From: Seonamhaeicola sediminis
GTDB taxonomy: Bacteria > Bacteroidota > Bacteroidia > Flavobacteriales > Flavobacteriaceae
Reading direction: 5' to 3'
DNA: 64,000 nt
Assembly (NCBI RefSeq): GCF_004358095.2
Contig: NZ_SMZJ02000001.1
Span: forward strand, 434,001 to 498,000
The position numbers and the translations under genes are program-made. Below, piece after piece: positions 46,629 to 55,126 of this stretch (position 1 is its first letter; each line of letters opens with the position of its first letter). The notes beneath the pieces are model-generated. The model was not told the origin of the DNA. It saw only the letters and a program-made list of their open reading frames with translations, and searched no databases.

Positions 46629-49043
46629 TTACTGTATATTTAGATAAGTACCTTTAAAACTTTGATTTAACACCATAACTTGTAAAACCTCTTCATTTGA
46701 AAATTTTTTAACTTCAATAGATGCTTGTCCATTTGCCATTTCAATAACTTCACTTCCCGTTGGAGTACCGTAACTTACAACAGCTTCGCCTCCATTTAAA
46801 CATTGAAAATAGACGCGTTCTTCATAATCTAAACAACGCAAACCTTTGTTATCTATGGCCGTTGCGGTAATTAAGTAATTTCCATTATCTAAGGTAGAAT
46901 ATTCTAGCTTTAAAGATCTAGCTTTACCGTTTTTAACAAACCTGTAAGTTAGCCTCAGTTCATCCCCAACTTCTTTACCATCTGCACTCTTTGCAATAGA
47001 GACTAATTTATTTTCACCTTCTTTAAACTTTACATTCCAATTTAAGCCTGCTGATGGAAACAATTTTGAATCTCTTTTTTTTACACCTAGACTTTCATCA
47101 TTAAGAAACAGTTCTACTTCTGGACAATTACTGTAAACACTAATTGTTCTTGCTTTACCTTTTGGTCCTTGTCTTTCTGTCCAAGTATGAGATTCTATAT
47201 ACGTAAAAGGATCATCACTCCAATAACTCTTAAATACATAAAAAGCATCTTTTGGGTTACCTGCTCTATCCACTAGCCCTTTTTGGTTCATGTAAGGAAT
47301 CGCATTTTCTGGCCTTAACGGTGTGCCAAAATCTTTAAATGCCCATTGTATATTACCAACAAAGATTGAATCATTTTCAGAAATGCGCAAGTGCCAATCA
47401 AATAAGTCTACAATATAGTTCTCACTCCAATCGCCTATTTGGGCTATGTTAGCTACATCGGTTTGCACGATAGCCTCTTCCCAACCATCAGACTGAATTT
47501 TACCTTCCCCTGTGATAGGGTTTTCAGTGTGTCTTCCCACATGGCTTGATCCACCATATTCTGCATGTAAAAAATGAGGGTACTGTGCCTTGTATTGATC
47601 TATAGCTTTTTGATAACTTTTATAACTACCTGAATACCATCCAGACCAAATAGAGGGTGAAAACACATCCACAATATCGGCGCCCTCATAATACTTTCTA
47701 ATGGCCGTTTTCCTTGTTGGGTCTAATTCATGTGCGTAATCATGCAACTCTTTTAAAAATGCGTTAATTTTTTCAGGGTTATCTCCACCTTCAAAATCTG
47801 GCAACCAATAAATTTCATTTCCTAGAGACCATAAAATTATACTGGGATGATTATAATTCTGTTCAATAATTTCTTTAAGCATAGTTTTGGTATTAGCTTT
47901 CCAGACATCATTACCAACACCACCTCTACACCATGGTAGTTCATCCCAAACCAATAACCCTAATTCATCGCAAGCTTTATAAACCTCAGGATCTTGAGGA
48001 TAATGCGCTAATCTTATAAAATTAGCCCCCATTTCTTTTATGAGTTCCATATCTGCTCTATGCTGTTCATTACTCATAGCCGCACCAACACCGGCGTGTT
48101 CCTCGTGCCTATGCGTTCCTCTTAGCAGCAAGCGTTTGCCATTTAAATAAAATGCTCCATAATCCTTAAACTCGAACCAACGAAACCCTACCTGTTCTGA
48201 AATTTCGTCAAGTACTTTCTCATTTTGCAATAACTGTAATTTAAAAGTGTAAAGATTCGGATTTTCGGTATCCCATAACTCAATATCTTTTAATTCATTG
48301 AAGCTAAATTCTAAATCAGAATTATCGAACTCTTTTGTTTGTGATTGAATTTCTGTTCCATTTGAATCCAATAAAATTGCTTTCACCGAAGCTATATCAT
48401 CGGAATTGATGATTTCGAAAGTAGCATTTAAATTGGCATTTTCTTTTGAAATATTAGGTGTGGTAATTTTTAAATTTGATAGATATTGTTGAGGACGTGT
48501 TTCTAACCAAACATCCCTTGTTATACCTCCGAAAATGAAAAAATCACTTTTTTGAGATGGTATCACTTCTGGATTGTAACTGTTATCAACTCGAACCAAT
48601 ACTTCATTCAAACCTGTTGAAATAACATCAGTAATGTCAACAGAAAAGCCTATATAACCTCCCGTATGACCACCAACTTTTTTCCCATTTACATATACCT
48701 CACTTTCAATATTGACCCCTTCAAAATATAGGTTATAAATTTGTCCTTCTATTACCTGTGGAATTTCGAGGCTCTTTTTATACCAACTCACACCACGTCT
48801 GTATCCTGGAGTAATATCGGTAGCATCTAGAGCATTCCAAGTATGTGGTAAGTTAACAGGATTCCAGTGTATCTGTTTTCGAGCAGTATTTATATCTTTA
48901 GTATTATTCTCTAGATATAACCAATCATTATTAATACTAGTTTTGCTTCGTTCAGGATTTTGATTTGATTTGGAATTACATGCTAGTATTAGAAATGCGC
49001 TAATGCCAAAAATAAATCGATATACTAAAAGTTTTATTTTCAT
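46629..49043 (-). CDS. GH2 family glycosidase, lipoprotein (beta-galactosidase/beta-glucuronidase type)
   Basis: The protein has about 804 residues from ATG 49043, where the sequence begins with a clean lipoprotein signal (FGISAFLILACNS); the frame extends to TTG 49064. The GH2 order is visible: sugar-binding jelly roll (GVSWYKKSLEIP, VYVNGKKVGGHTGGY), immunoglobulin-like domain, and barrel with acid/base Glu in LWSLGNEIYW and nucleophile Glu in HAEYGGSS. Extra C-terminal beta-domains follow. GH2 covers beta-galactosidases, beta-glucuronidases and others. Uronate-catabolic neighbours make a uronidase attractive, but no decisive residue is seen. The gene follows GH88 by about 120 bases containing a putative operator and a hairpin, so it likely has its own promoter. 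Confidence 0.9.
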   Translation of the reverse strand: MKIKLLVYRFIFGISAFLILACNSKSNQNPERSKTSINNDWLYLENNTKDINTARKQIHWNPVNLPHTWNALDATDITPGYRRGVSWYKKSLEIPQVIEGQIYNLYFEGVNIESEVYVNGKKVGGHTGGYIGFSVDITDVISTGLNEVLVRVDNSYNPEVIPSQKSDFFIFGGITRDVWLETRPQQYLSNLKITTPNISKENANLNATFEIINSDDIASVKAILLDSNGTEIQSQTKEFDNSDLEFSFNELKDIELWDTENPNLYTFKLQLLQNEKVLDEISEQVGFRWFEFKDYGAFYLNGKRLLLRGTHRHEEHAGVGAAMSNEQHRADMELIKEMGANFIRLAHYPQDPEVYKACDELGLLVWDELPWCRGGVGNDVWKANTKTMLKEIIEQNYNHPSIILWSLGNEIYWLPDFEGGDNPEKINAFLKELHDYAHELDPTRKTAIRKYYEGADIVDVFSPSIWSGWYSGSYKSYQKAIDQYKAQYPHFLHAEYGGSSHVGRHTENPITGEGKIQSDGWEEAIVQTDVANIAQIGDWSENYIVDLFDWHLRISENDSIFVGNIQWAFKDFGTPLRPENAIPYMNQKGLVDRAGNPKDAFYVFKSYWSDDPFTYIESHTWTERQGPKGKARTISVYSNCPEVELFLNDESLGVKKRDSKLFPSAGLNWNVKFKEGENKLVSIAKSADGKEVGDELRLTYRFVKNGKARSLKLEYSTLDNGNYLITATAIDNKGLRCLDYEERVYFQCLNGGEAVVSYGTPTGSEVIEMANGQASIEVKKFSNEEVLQVMVLNQSFKGTYLNIQ

Positions 49044-49069
49044 TTTAAATGGAATAGTTTTCAAATTAT

Positions 49070-49100
49070 AAGTTCCAGAATTTATATCATTCTGGAACTT
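49070..49100 (-). promoter_or_regulatory. Perfect 12-bp inverted repeat in the GH2 leader
   Basis: AAGTTCCAGAAT (49070-49081) and ATTCTGGAACTT (49089-49100) pair around 7 bases. There is no T run on the minus strand, so it is not a standard terminator. It sits between the operator-like repeat and the GH2 start, 27 bases before the ATG, and may be a leader hairpin or another operator. Confidence 0.6.
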
Positions 49101-49141
49101 ATTCTATATTTTCATAAAAGTACTCAAGACCCGAAGACAAT

Positions 49142-49159
49142 CTGTCCTGAACCATCCTG
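49142..49159. promoter_or_regulatory. Operator-like direct repeat upstream of GH2 in PUL2
   Basis: It reads CTGTCCTG-AA-CCATCCTG, 14 of 16 bases matching the PUL1 consensus with the same 10-bp period. It lies 99 bases before the GH2 start and just after the GH88 stop. Confidence 0.52.
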
Positions 49160-49163
49160 CCTA

Positions 49164-50351
49164 TTATTTTAAATCTCGAAGTCTTAAAAGGGTTTGTAAA
49201 AAGTAATAATCGCCATAAACTATAGGTTCATCCATTTCTAATTTTTGAGACCAATCACCAAAACTATGATCTAAAATAAATGGTGCCTCAATATCTTCAG
49301 ACAAAATATATTCTTTCGATTTTAAACTTTTTACAACTTTTTTACTATAATTTAAGAACGATTTATTTTTAGTATAATCATAAAGTTCTATCAATGCTGA
49401 TGCCACAATAGCTGCTGCAGATACATCTCTTGACGTATTTGGGATATCTGGATGGTCAAAATCCCAAAAAGGAATACCATCTTCAGGCATATTTTTATGG
49501 TTTATAAAATAATTAGCTGTTGCTACCGCCCTATCTAAGTACTTTTCATCCTTGGTATATCTGTAAACCGTTGTAAAACCATTAATGGCCCAACCTTGGC
49601 CACGGGCCCAGGCAGATTCGTCACCAATACCCTGGTGTGTTACACGCGCTCTTACCTGCCCCGAAATAGTATCATAATCTAATACATGCCAAGTGCTACC
49701 ATCAGTTCTAAAATGGTTTTTTAAAGTGGTATTTGCATGGTTAACAGCGATATTATGATAAGTACTATCGCCAGATATTTTTGTAGCTTCAAACAACAGT
49801 TCCAAATTCATCATATTGTCTATGATAACTGGAAATTGCCATACATCTTCATTCCAATCCCAAGAACGGATACTACCTATATTCTCATTAAACCGGTTTG
49901 ATAAGGTTTTGGCACTGTGCAGGATAATATCTTTATACACAGTATTATCCTCAACTTTTAAGCCATTGCCAAAACTACAAAACACCTTAAATCCCATATC
50001 ATGGGTTTTGTCATTGTATTTTTCCTGCTCAACAAAAGCAGTCCATGCTTTAGCTCTTTCTATAAAGGCCTCATTACCAGTTAACATATAGATTTGCCAA
50101 AAATTTCCTGCGAAGAAACCACTCGTCCAATTACTTGAAGGTACTTTATTCAAAATACCCGTTTTAGGATTGTAACTTCTTGCAAATGCCATGGAATCCA
50201 GCTCGTAATCTAGTAGTTTGCTATATCTTATCTGTAACAGGCTATCAATCTGCTCCTTTGATAAAGACACATTCTTTTCTTTTCCATTATTGGGCTTACA
50301 CGCTATAAATAGCAATGTAAAGCCCATAATGAAACAACTAACTCTAAACAT
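49164..50351 (-). CDS. GH88 unsaturated glucuronyl hydrolase, lipoprotein
   Basis: It releases the 4-deoxy-unsaturated uronate from lyase-made oligosaccharides; the product rearranges and enters the KDG route. The 395-residue protein has a lipoprotein signal (LLFIAC, Cys18). Both GH88 catalytic-type aspartates are in recognisable places: HDMGF (Asp118) and PVIIDNMMNLELLF (Asp178), followed by ESAWARGQGWAINGF and the C-terminal DEPIVYGDYYFLQTLLR. The length is normal. It is the last gene of the unit SusC-SusD-GH88, 15 bases after the SusD stop. It is clearly different from the GH105 of PUL1, so the two loci process differently linked unsaturated uronates. Confidence 0.92.
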   Translation of the reverse strand: MFRVSCFIMGFTLLFIACKPNNGKEKNVSLSKEQIDSLLQIRYSKLLDYELDSMAFARSYNPKTGILNKVPSSNWTSGFFAGNFWQIYMLTGNEAFIERAKAWTAFVEQEKYNDKTHDMGFKVFCSFGNGLKVEDNTVYKDIILHSAKTLSNRFNENIGSIRSWDWNEDVWQFPVIIDNMMNLELLFEATKISGDSTYHNIAVNHANTTLKNHFRTDGSTWHVLDYDTISGQVRARVTHQGIGDESAWARGQGWAINGFTTVYRYTKDEKYLDRAVATANYFINHKNMPEDGIPFWDFDHPDIPNTSRDVSAAAIVASALIELYDYTKNKSFLNYSKKVVKSLKSKEYILSEDIEAPFILDHSFGDWSQKLEMDEPIVYGDYYFLQTLLRLRDLK

Positions 50352-50366
50352 ACAACTACTAAAACT

Positions 50367-51878
50367 TTAATATCCTGGATTTTGAGGCTCTAAATTTGGA
50401 TTACGTTGCAACTCATCATTCGGAAGCGGTAATAAATAGTCTCTTGTTGGGTTAAAATTTGGACGTTCCTCAAAGCCTCCGGTTCCAAATGCCTGTGTTC
50501 CTAAATCACGTCTTTTGATATCGTACCAACGCTTAAACTCAAATGCCAACTCCCATCTACGTTCTTCTAGTACCATATTTCTAAAATCTAATTGAGACAT
50601 TCCCGGAGTAACATCTGCAGGGAAACTTGAGCCGTTACCACTTCTTGCACGAGCTCTTACTCTATTAACATAGCCGTCTGCTTCTGTACTTCCTGGTGAC
50701 ACCTCGTTGAGTGCTTCTGCAGCAATCAATAATACCTCGGCATAGCGTAACTGGGCATAATTGTGCTCAGATCCACGGCCATTACCATTGGAGGTCTGCC
50801 CAGTATATCTTGCATATTTAGCTATGTAGGCACTTGGAATATTTCTAGCATCATAGGTTGGAAAATTAACAAACGTATCAACCGCACCATTAAAGACCCC
50901 TATGGTGTCTAAACTTACTGCTTTACGGTAATCTCTGCCATCCCATCTGTTATACACTTCTACACTTGGTACAGCTACAGACCAGCCACCACCATTACCG
51001 TCTTCATTAGCTCTAATACCAGTTAAGGCAGCTGTATAATCCTGTCCGTAGTTTCCATCTCTAAAACCATTATGGTCTATAGTAAATAATGCTTCTTTTA
51101 ATCCACTTTGTTTTGTAGCATCAAACAAATCTTGAAAATCGGCTGCAAGTTCTAATCCAAATCTAGCTTCATTATCAATTACGAATTTAGCTTCATTATA
51201 CGCATCCTGAAAATTATTCATAGTTAAATGCACCAATGCTAAATATCCAGCAGCAGAAGCCTTAGTGGGTAACGCCGAAGAAGGTTGTGTGTCTGGCAAC
51301 CATTGTTTAGCGAATTCTAAATCTGCAATGATATTGGCATAAACTGTAGCTTGTGGTGTTTTAGATACCTGAGAAGCCTCTGCAATATTTTGTACAGGAG
51401 TATCAAAATATGGAATATCTCCAAAGAGTCTTACCAAATGGAAATAAGTATAAGCTCTTACAAAATGTGCCTGAGCCACCACTGGGTTAATTGATTCTTC
51501 AGCCAACCCAAGTCCATTACCTCCAACAATTGCTTCATTAGCTCCCGCTATAATTTGGTAAGTCCTTGGCCAAAAGGCAGTAATCATACCATTATCATCA
51601 GCCACTGAAAAGTTATCGTGGTCTTTACGTCTTCCTGCAGTACCTTGGTCTCCAATACCTACCATATCACTTCTTAGCATTAGTGGTAATGAGAATTTTC
51701 TACCCCAGAATGCCTCTGTTGCCATGTTCCCATAACTACCATTAATAACAGTTTGTACGTCTTGAATTGATTTGAAAAAACCATCGGGAGAGAGCACAGA
51801 TACCGGCTCTTCTTCTAAATCTGAACATCCTAAAATGGGTAATACCAACAAAAGGAATATATATTTTAAATTTTTCAT
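50367..51878 (-). CDS. SusD/RagB family nutrient-binding lipoprotein (PUL2)
   Basis: The 503-residue SusD homolog has a lipoprotein signal (VLPILGCSDLEEEPVS, Cys18). Typical segments are VVAQAHFVRAYTYFHLVRLFGDIPYF, YAQLRYAEVLLIAAEALNE, VLEERRWELAFEFKRWYDIKRRDLG and the terminal LPNDELQRNPNLEPQNPGY. It forms the surface lid of the SusC encoded 18 bases upstream and delivers uronate oligosaccharides to it. Confidence 0.95.
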   Translation of the reverse strand: MKNLKYIFLLLVLPILGCSDLEEEPVSVLSPDGFFKSIQDVQTVINGSYGNMATEAFWGRKFSLPLMLRSDMVGIGDQGTAGRRKDHDNFSVADDNGMITAFWPRTYQIIAGANEAIVGGNGLGLAEESINPVVAQAHFVRAYTYFHLVRLFGDIPYFDTPVQNIAEASQVSKTPQATVYANIIADLEFAKQWLPDTQPSSALPTKASAAGYLALVHLTMNNFQDAYNEAKFVIDNEARFGLELAADFQDLFDATKQSGLKEALFTIDHNGFRDGNYGQDYTAALTGIRANEDGNGGGWSVAVPSVEVYNRWDGRDYRKAVSLDTIGVFNGAVDTFVNFPTYDARNIPSAYIAKYARYTGQTSNGNGRGSEHNYAQLRYAEVLLIAAEALNEVSPGSTEADGYVNRVRARARSGNGSSFPADVTPGMSQLDFRNMVLEERRWELAFEFKRWYDIKRRDLGTQAFGTGGFEERPNFNPTRDYLLPLPNDELQRNPNLEPQNPGY

Positions 51879-51896
51879 TTTTATATCTTTTTTATT

Positions 51897-54800
51897 TTAA
51901 AACTTAAGGTTTAAACTAAAGGTTACCGACTCTATATTAGGATAGTTACCGTAATCGAAACCTTGATTTACATTGGCATTCTGAGAGCCAGAGGCTCTGT
52001 AACTTACCTCTGGATCTGTTCCTGGATAATCTGTAAAGGTTAATAAATTCTGCCCACTAACTGAGAATCTTAGGTTATCCAATCCTAATTTATCACAAAC
52101 AGCTTGTGGTAAATTATACCCTAACACTAAGTTTTTTAAACGCACATAAGTGCCATCAAAAACAAATCTAGAGTTCATTCGCTTTTCTCTCGTTCCAGGC
52201 GAAGGCACATTGGTATCTGTATTGCTAGGTGTCCATGCATTGACTGCCTCTGTAGTAGCATTAGAACCTCCTGACGCCAATTCAGATAAGGTAAAACTGT
52301 AAATATCACCCCCAACGGCACCTTGGAAGAAAACACCTAAGTCAAAATTCTTGTACTTAAACGTATTGTTAAAACCAAATGTCCAGTCTTGGTTAGGATC
52401 TCCAATTATTTTTCTATCTGCAGAGTTTATTTCACCACTTCCGTCTACATCAGTAAATAATTCATCGCCTGCAACCGCTCCATTAAATGTAGCTGTTCCT
52501 TCTGGTAATGCACCTCCTTGATACACGCCTCTGTATTCCCATCCAAAGAACTGACCAAGCGCCTCACCTTCTCTTAAAATATGTGTTTCATCTTGTAAGA
52601 AGTGTCCTGGTGCTGCTGAGGGTAAAAAGAAATCTACATCGCTTCCAAATAATTTTTCTACTGTGTTTCTATTTCTAGACCAGTTAAAATCCGTAGACCA
52701 TGAAAAATTATCTGTTACAATATTCTTTGTTGAAAGTGTAATTTCAACTCCTTTATTATTTATCTCTCCAATATTATCTAAGAAATTAGGGTTTAAAAAT
52801 CCTGTATATTCTGGTGTATTACTATTACCTACAATTAAGTCTTTGGTATCTATATTATAGATATCAACACTTAAAGAAGCCTTATTTTTCCAGAGACCTA
52901 AATCGATACCGAAATTGGTTTGATAGGATGACTCCCATTTTAAATTTGGATTAGCAGGTCTTCCAGACACTACAGCATTTACCGTTTGATCTCCTGCAAC
53001 TGCATAAATAGATTCTAATGTTGCTAGTGATTGGTAAGGTGCAATAGATGGATTTCCTGTAACACCATAACTTAGTCTAAGTTTAAGATTTGATATGGTT
53101 GCATTATCCTTTAAAAAGTCCTCGTTAGATATCTTCCAACCTAGAGCTCCCGAAGGAAAGAATGCATATTTATTGTTTTTTGCGAAATTTGATGCGCCAT
53201 CACGACGTGCAGTGAAAGTAATCAAATATTTATCATCATAATCATAATTAACACGCCCATATTGCGATTGAATTTCAAACTCTCTTAAAAAAGATTCTGG
53301 GAATAAGGGTGTTGATGCAGTATCCAGTGCGTAGTAAGACACGCTGTTAGTTACAAAACCTTCGGCTCCGGCAGAATTCGTCACAGTTCTGTCTTTTTGA
53401 TAAGAATATCCTGCTAATAGGGTTAAGCTTCCTTTACCTATCTCTTTGGTATAAGTCAAATAGTTTTCACTTAATAGATTGGTATTCTTCAAGTTTGCTA
53501 TACCTGCAATCCCTCCTTGATCTCCAGCCGAAGTAATTAAGGTTGAAGGCGTGAACTGCCCTCTGGTTTGGTTTCTTGAAGCAAAACCAAATGTAGATTT
53601 AAAGGTTAATCCTTCAATAATTTCGTACTCTCCATAAAAATTAGCTCTATAAATATCTTCAAAAGTTTCATCAACGCGTTCTGTAGCCACTGCAAACGGA
53701 TTATCGATATCGTCGCCCACAGAGTTAAAGGTATTGTTACCATTTTCATCTAGAATCCCCAAATCTGGAGCAAACCTGTAAGCTATTGAAATAACATCGC
53801 CACTACCTCTACCCCCGCTGTTGGCTTGGGTAGAAACGCCATCTTTAGAGCTACGACTTCCAAAAGCATTAAAACCAAGCTTTAACTTGTCATTAATTTG
53901 AGCATCTATATTACTTAAAAACGAAAAACGCTCAAAACCAGAATTGATAACCACACCTTTTTGGTCAAAATAGTTACCAGACACATAATAATTCATATTA
54001 TCTGAGCCTCCTGAAAAAGACAATTGATGGTTGGTTGTATACCCCGAAGTATATATTAAATCTTGCCAATCTGTATTGGCAGCTGCTTGTGTATACGAAG
54101 GATTAATGGCTCTTGTATACGCAGCAAATTGATCTGCGTTCAATAAATCAAGACGGTTAGATGTGCTTTGAATAGCGTAGTTACTATTTAGCTCAACAGT
54201 CATTTTGCCTTTTCTACCCTTTTTAGTAGTTACCAAAATAACCCCATTCGCACCTCTAGAACCATAAATAGCAGTTGCCGAAGCATCTTTTAACACTTCA
54301 ACCGATTCAATATCTCCTGGTTGCGGATAGGTTGCGCCAACAAAACCGTCAACAACCACCAAAGCAGCACTACTAGCATTAATAGAAGTGTTACCCCTAA
54401 TGGTTACATTAATGGGTGTTCCTGGTTCTCCACCGTTATTAGACTGTACAGCCACACCTGCTGCGCGCCCTTGTAAAGCTTGTTGCGCATCTAATACAGG
54501 GAACGCTGTGACCTCTTCTGCCTTAACAGAAGAAACGGACCCCGTGATATCACTTTTCTTTCTGGCTCCATATCCTACTACAACTACTTCGTCTAAACTT
54601 GCAGCGTCTTCAATGAGAGCAACATTAATTTCGTTTCTTACTCCAACTGTAATTTCTTGTGTCACATAGCCTACGTAGCTAAAGACTAGTATCGTGCTAT
54701 CACCCGACACATTAATTGAGTAATTACCATCAAAATCTGTTGCAGTACCAGTTGTGGTACCTTTTACCACAACATTTACACCGGGTAATCCTAACCCATC

Positions 54801-54914
54801 AGATTCTGATGTAACCGTTCCTGTTATAGTCTTGTCTTGTGCACTTGCACTAAGCGCAAAACTAAAACTTAAAACAAGGAAAAGTATCCTTTTAAATTGT
54901 TTGATTTTTTTCAT
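51897..54914 (-). CDS. SusC/RagA TonB-dependent outer-membrane transporter (PUL2)
   Basis: The protein has about 1005 residues starting at ATG 54914 (MKKIKQFKRILF), which gives a normal signal peptide ending ALSASAQD; the frame extends to TTG 54932. It has a carboxypeptidase-regulatory-like domain (ITGTVTSESDGLGLPGVNVVVKG...), the standard SusC segment DEVVVVGYGARKK, a plug with ALVVVDGFVGATYPQ and SATAIYGSRGANGVILVTTKKG, and a barrel ending in VTFSLNLKF. It is the first gene of SusC-SusD-GH88. The 212-base upstream region contains no copy of the GntR-type operator, so it is probably controlled by the adjacent HTCS. Confidence 0.95.
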   Translation of the reverse strand: MKKIKQFKRILFLVLSFSFALSASAQDKTITGTVTSESDGLGLPGVNVVVKGTTTGTATDFDGNYSINVSGDSTILVFSYVGYVTQEITVGVRNEINVALIEDAASLDEVVVVGYGARKKSDITGSVSSVKAEEVTAFPVLDAQQALQGRAAGVAVQSNNGGEPGTPINVTIRGNTSINASSAALVVVDGFVGATYPQPGDIESVEVLKDASATAIYGSRGANGVILVTTKKGRKGKMTVELNSNYAIQSTSNRLDLLNADQFAAYTRAINPSYTQAAANTDWQDLIYTSGYTTNHQLSFSGGSDNMNYYVSGNYFDQKGVVINSGFERFSFLSNIDAQINDKLKLGFNAFGSRSSKDGVSTQANSGGRGSGDVISIAYRFAPDLGILDENGNNTFNSVGDDIDNPFAVATERVDETFEDIYRANFYGEYEIIEGLTFKSTFGFASRNQTRGQFTPSTLITSAGDQGGIAGIANLKNTNLLSENYLTYTKEIGKGSLTLLAGYSYQKDRTVTNSAGAEGFVTNSVSYYALDTASTPLFPESFLREFEIQSQYGRVNYDYDDKYLITFTARRDGASNFAKNNKYAFFPSGALGWKISNEDFLKDNATISNLKLRLSYGVTGNPSIAPYQSLATLESIYAVAGDQTVNAVVSGRPANPNLKWESSYQTNFGIDLGLWKNKASLSVDIYNIDTKDLIVGNSNTPEYTGFLNPNFLDNIGEINNKGVEITLSTKNIVTDNFSWSTDFNWSRNRNTVEKLFGSDVDFFLPSAAPGHFLQDETHILREGEALGQFFGWEYRGVYQGGALPEGTATFNGAVAGDELFTDVDGSGEINSADRKIIGDPNQDWTFGFNNTFKYKNFDLGVFFQGAVGGDIYSFTLSELASGGSNATTEAVNAWTPSNTDTNVPSPGTREKRMNSRFVFDGTYVRLKNLVLGYNLPQAVCDKLGLDNLRFSVSGQNLLTFTDYPGTDPEVSYRASGSQNANVNQGFDYGNYPNIESVTFSLNLKF

Positions 54915-55126
54915 GTTAATTAGTTTTGTCAAATTTTAATTTAAATGAGGTAAATAATAAATAAACTAAAACCAACTATAATTGCCAATAGAATAACAAT
55001 TAGGTAATTGATTTTATGTTTGCGGTTTTTCATCACCTAAATCTAAGGCGACTCAAAGAAATAGAAATACAGAAATAGGGGTAAAATAATACAACACCTT
55101 GATTATCAGTTTTTAAAACCAAAAAA

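Noticed and set aside
50369-50377. TATCCTGG near the end of the PUL2 SusD gene
   Set aside because: It encodes the conserved NPGY end of SusD and has no partner unit.
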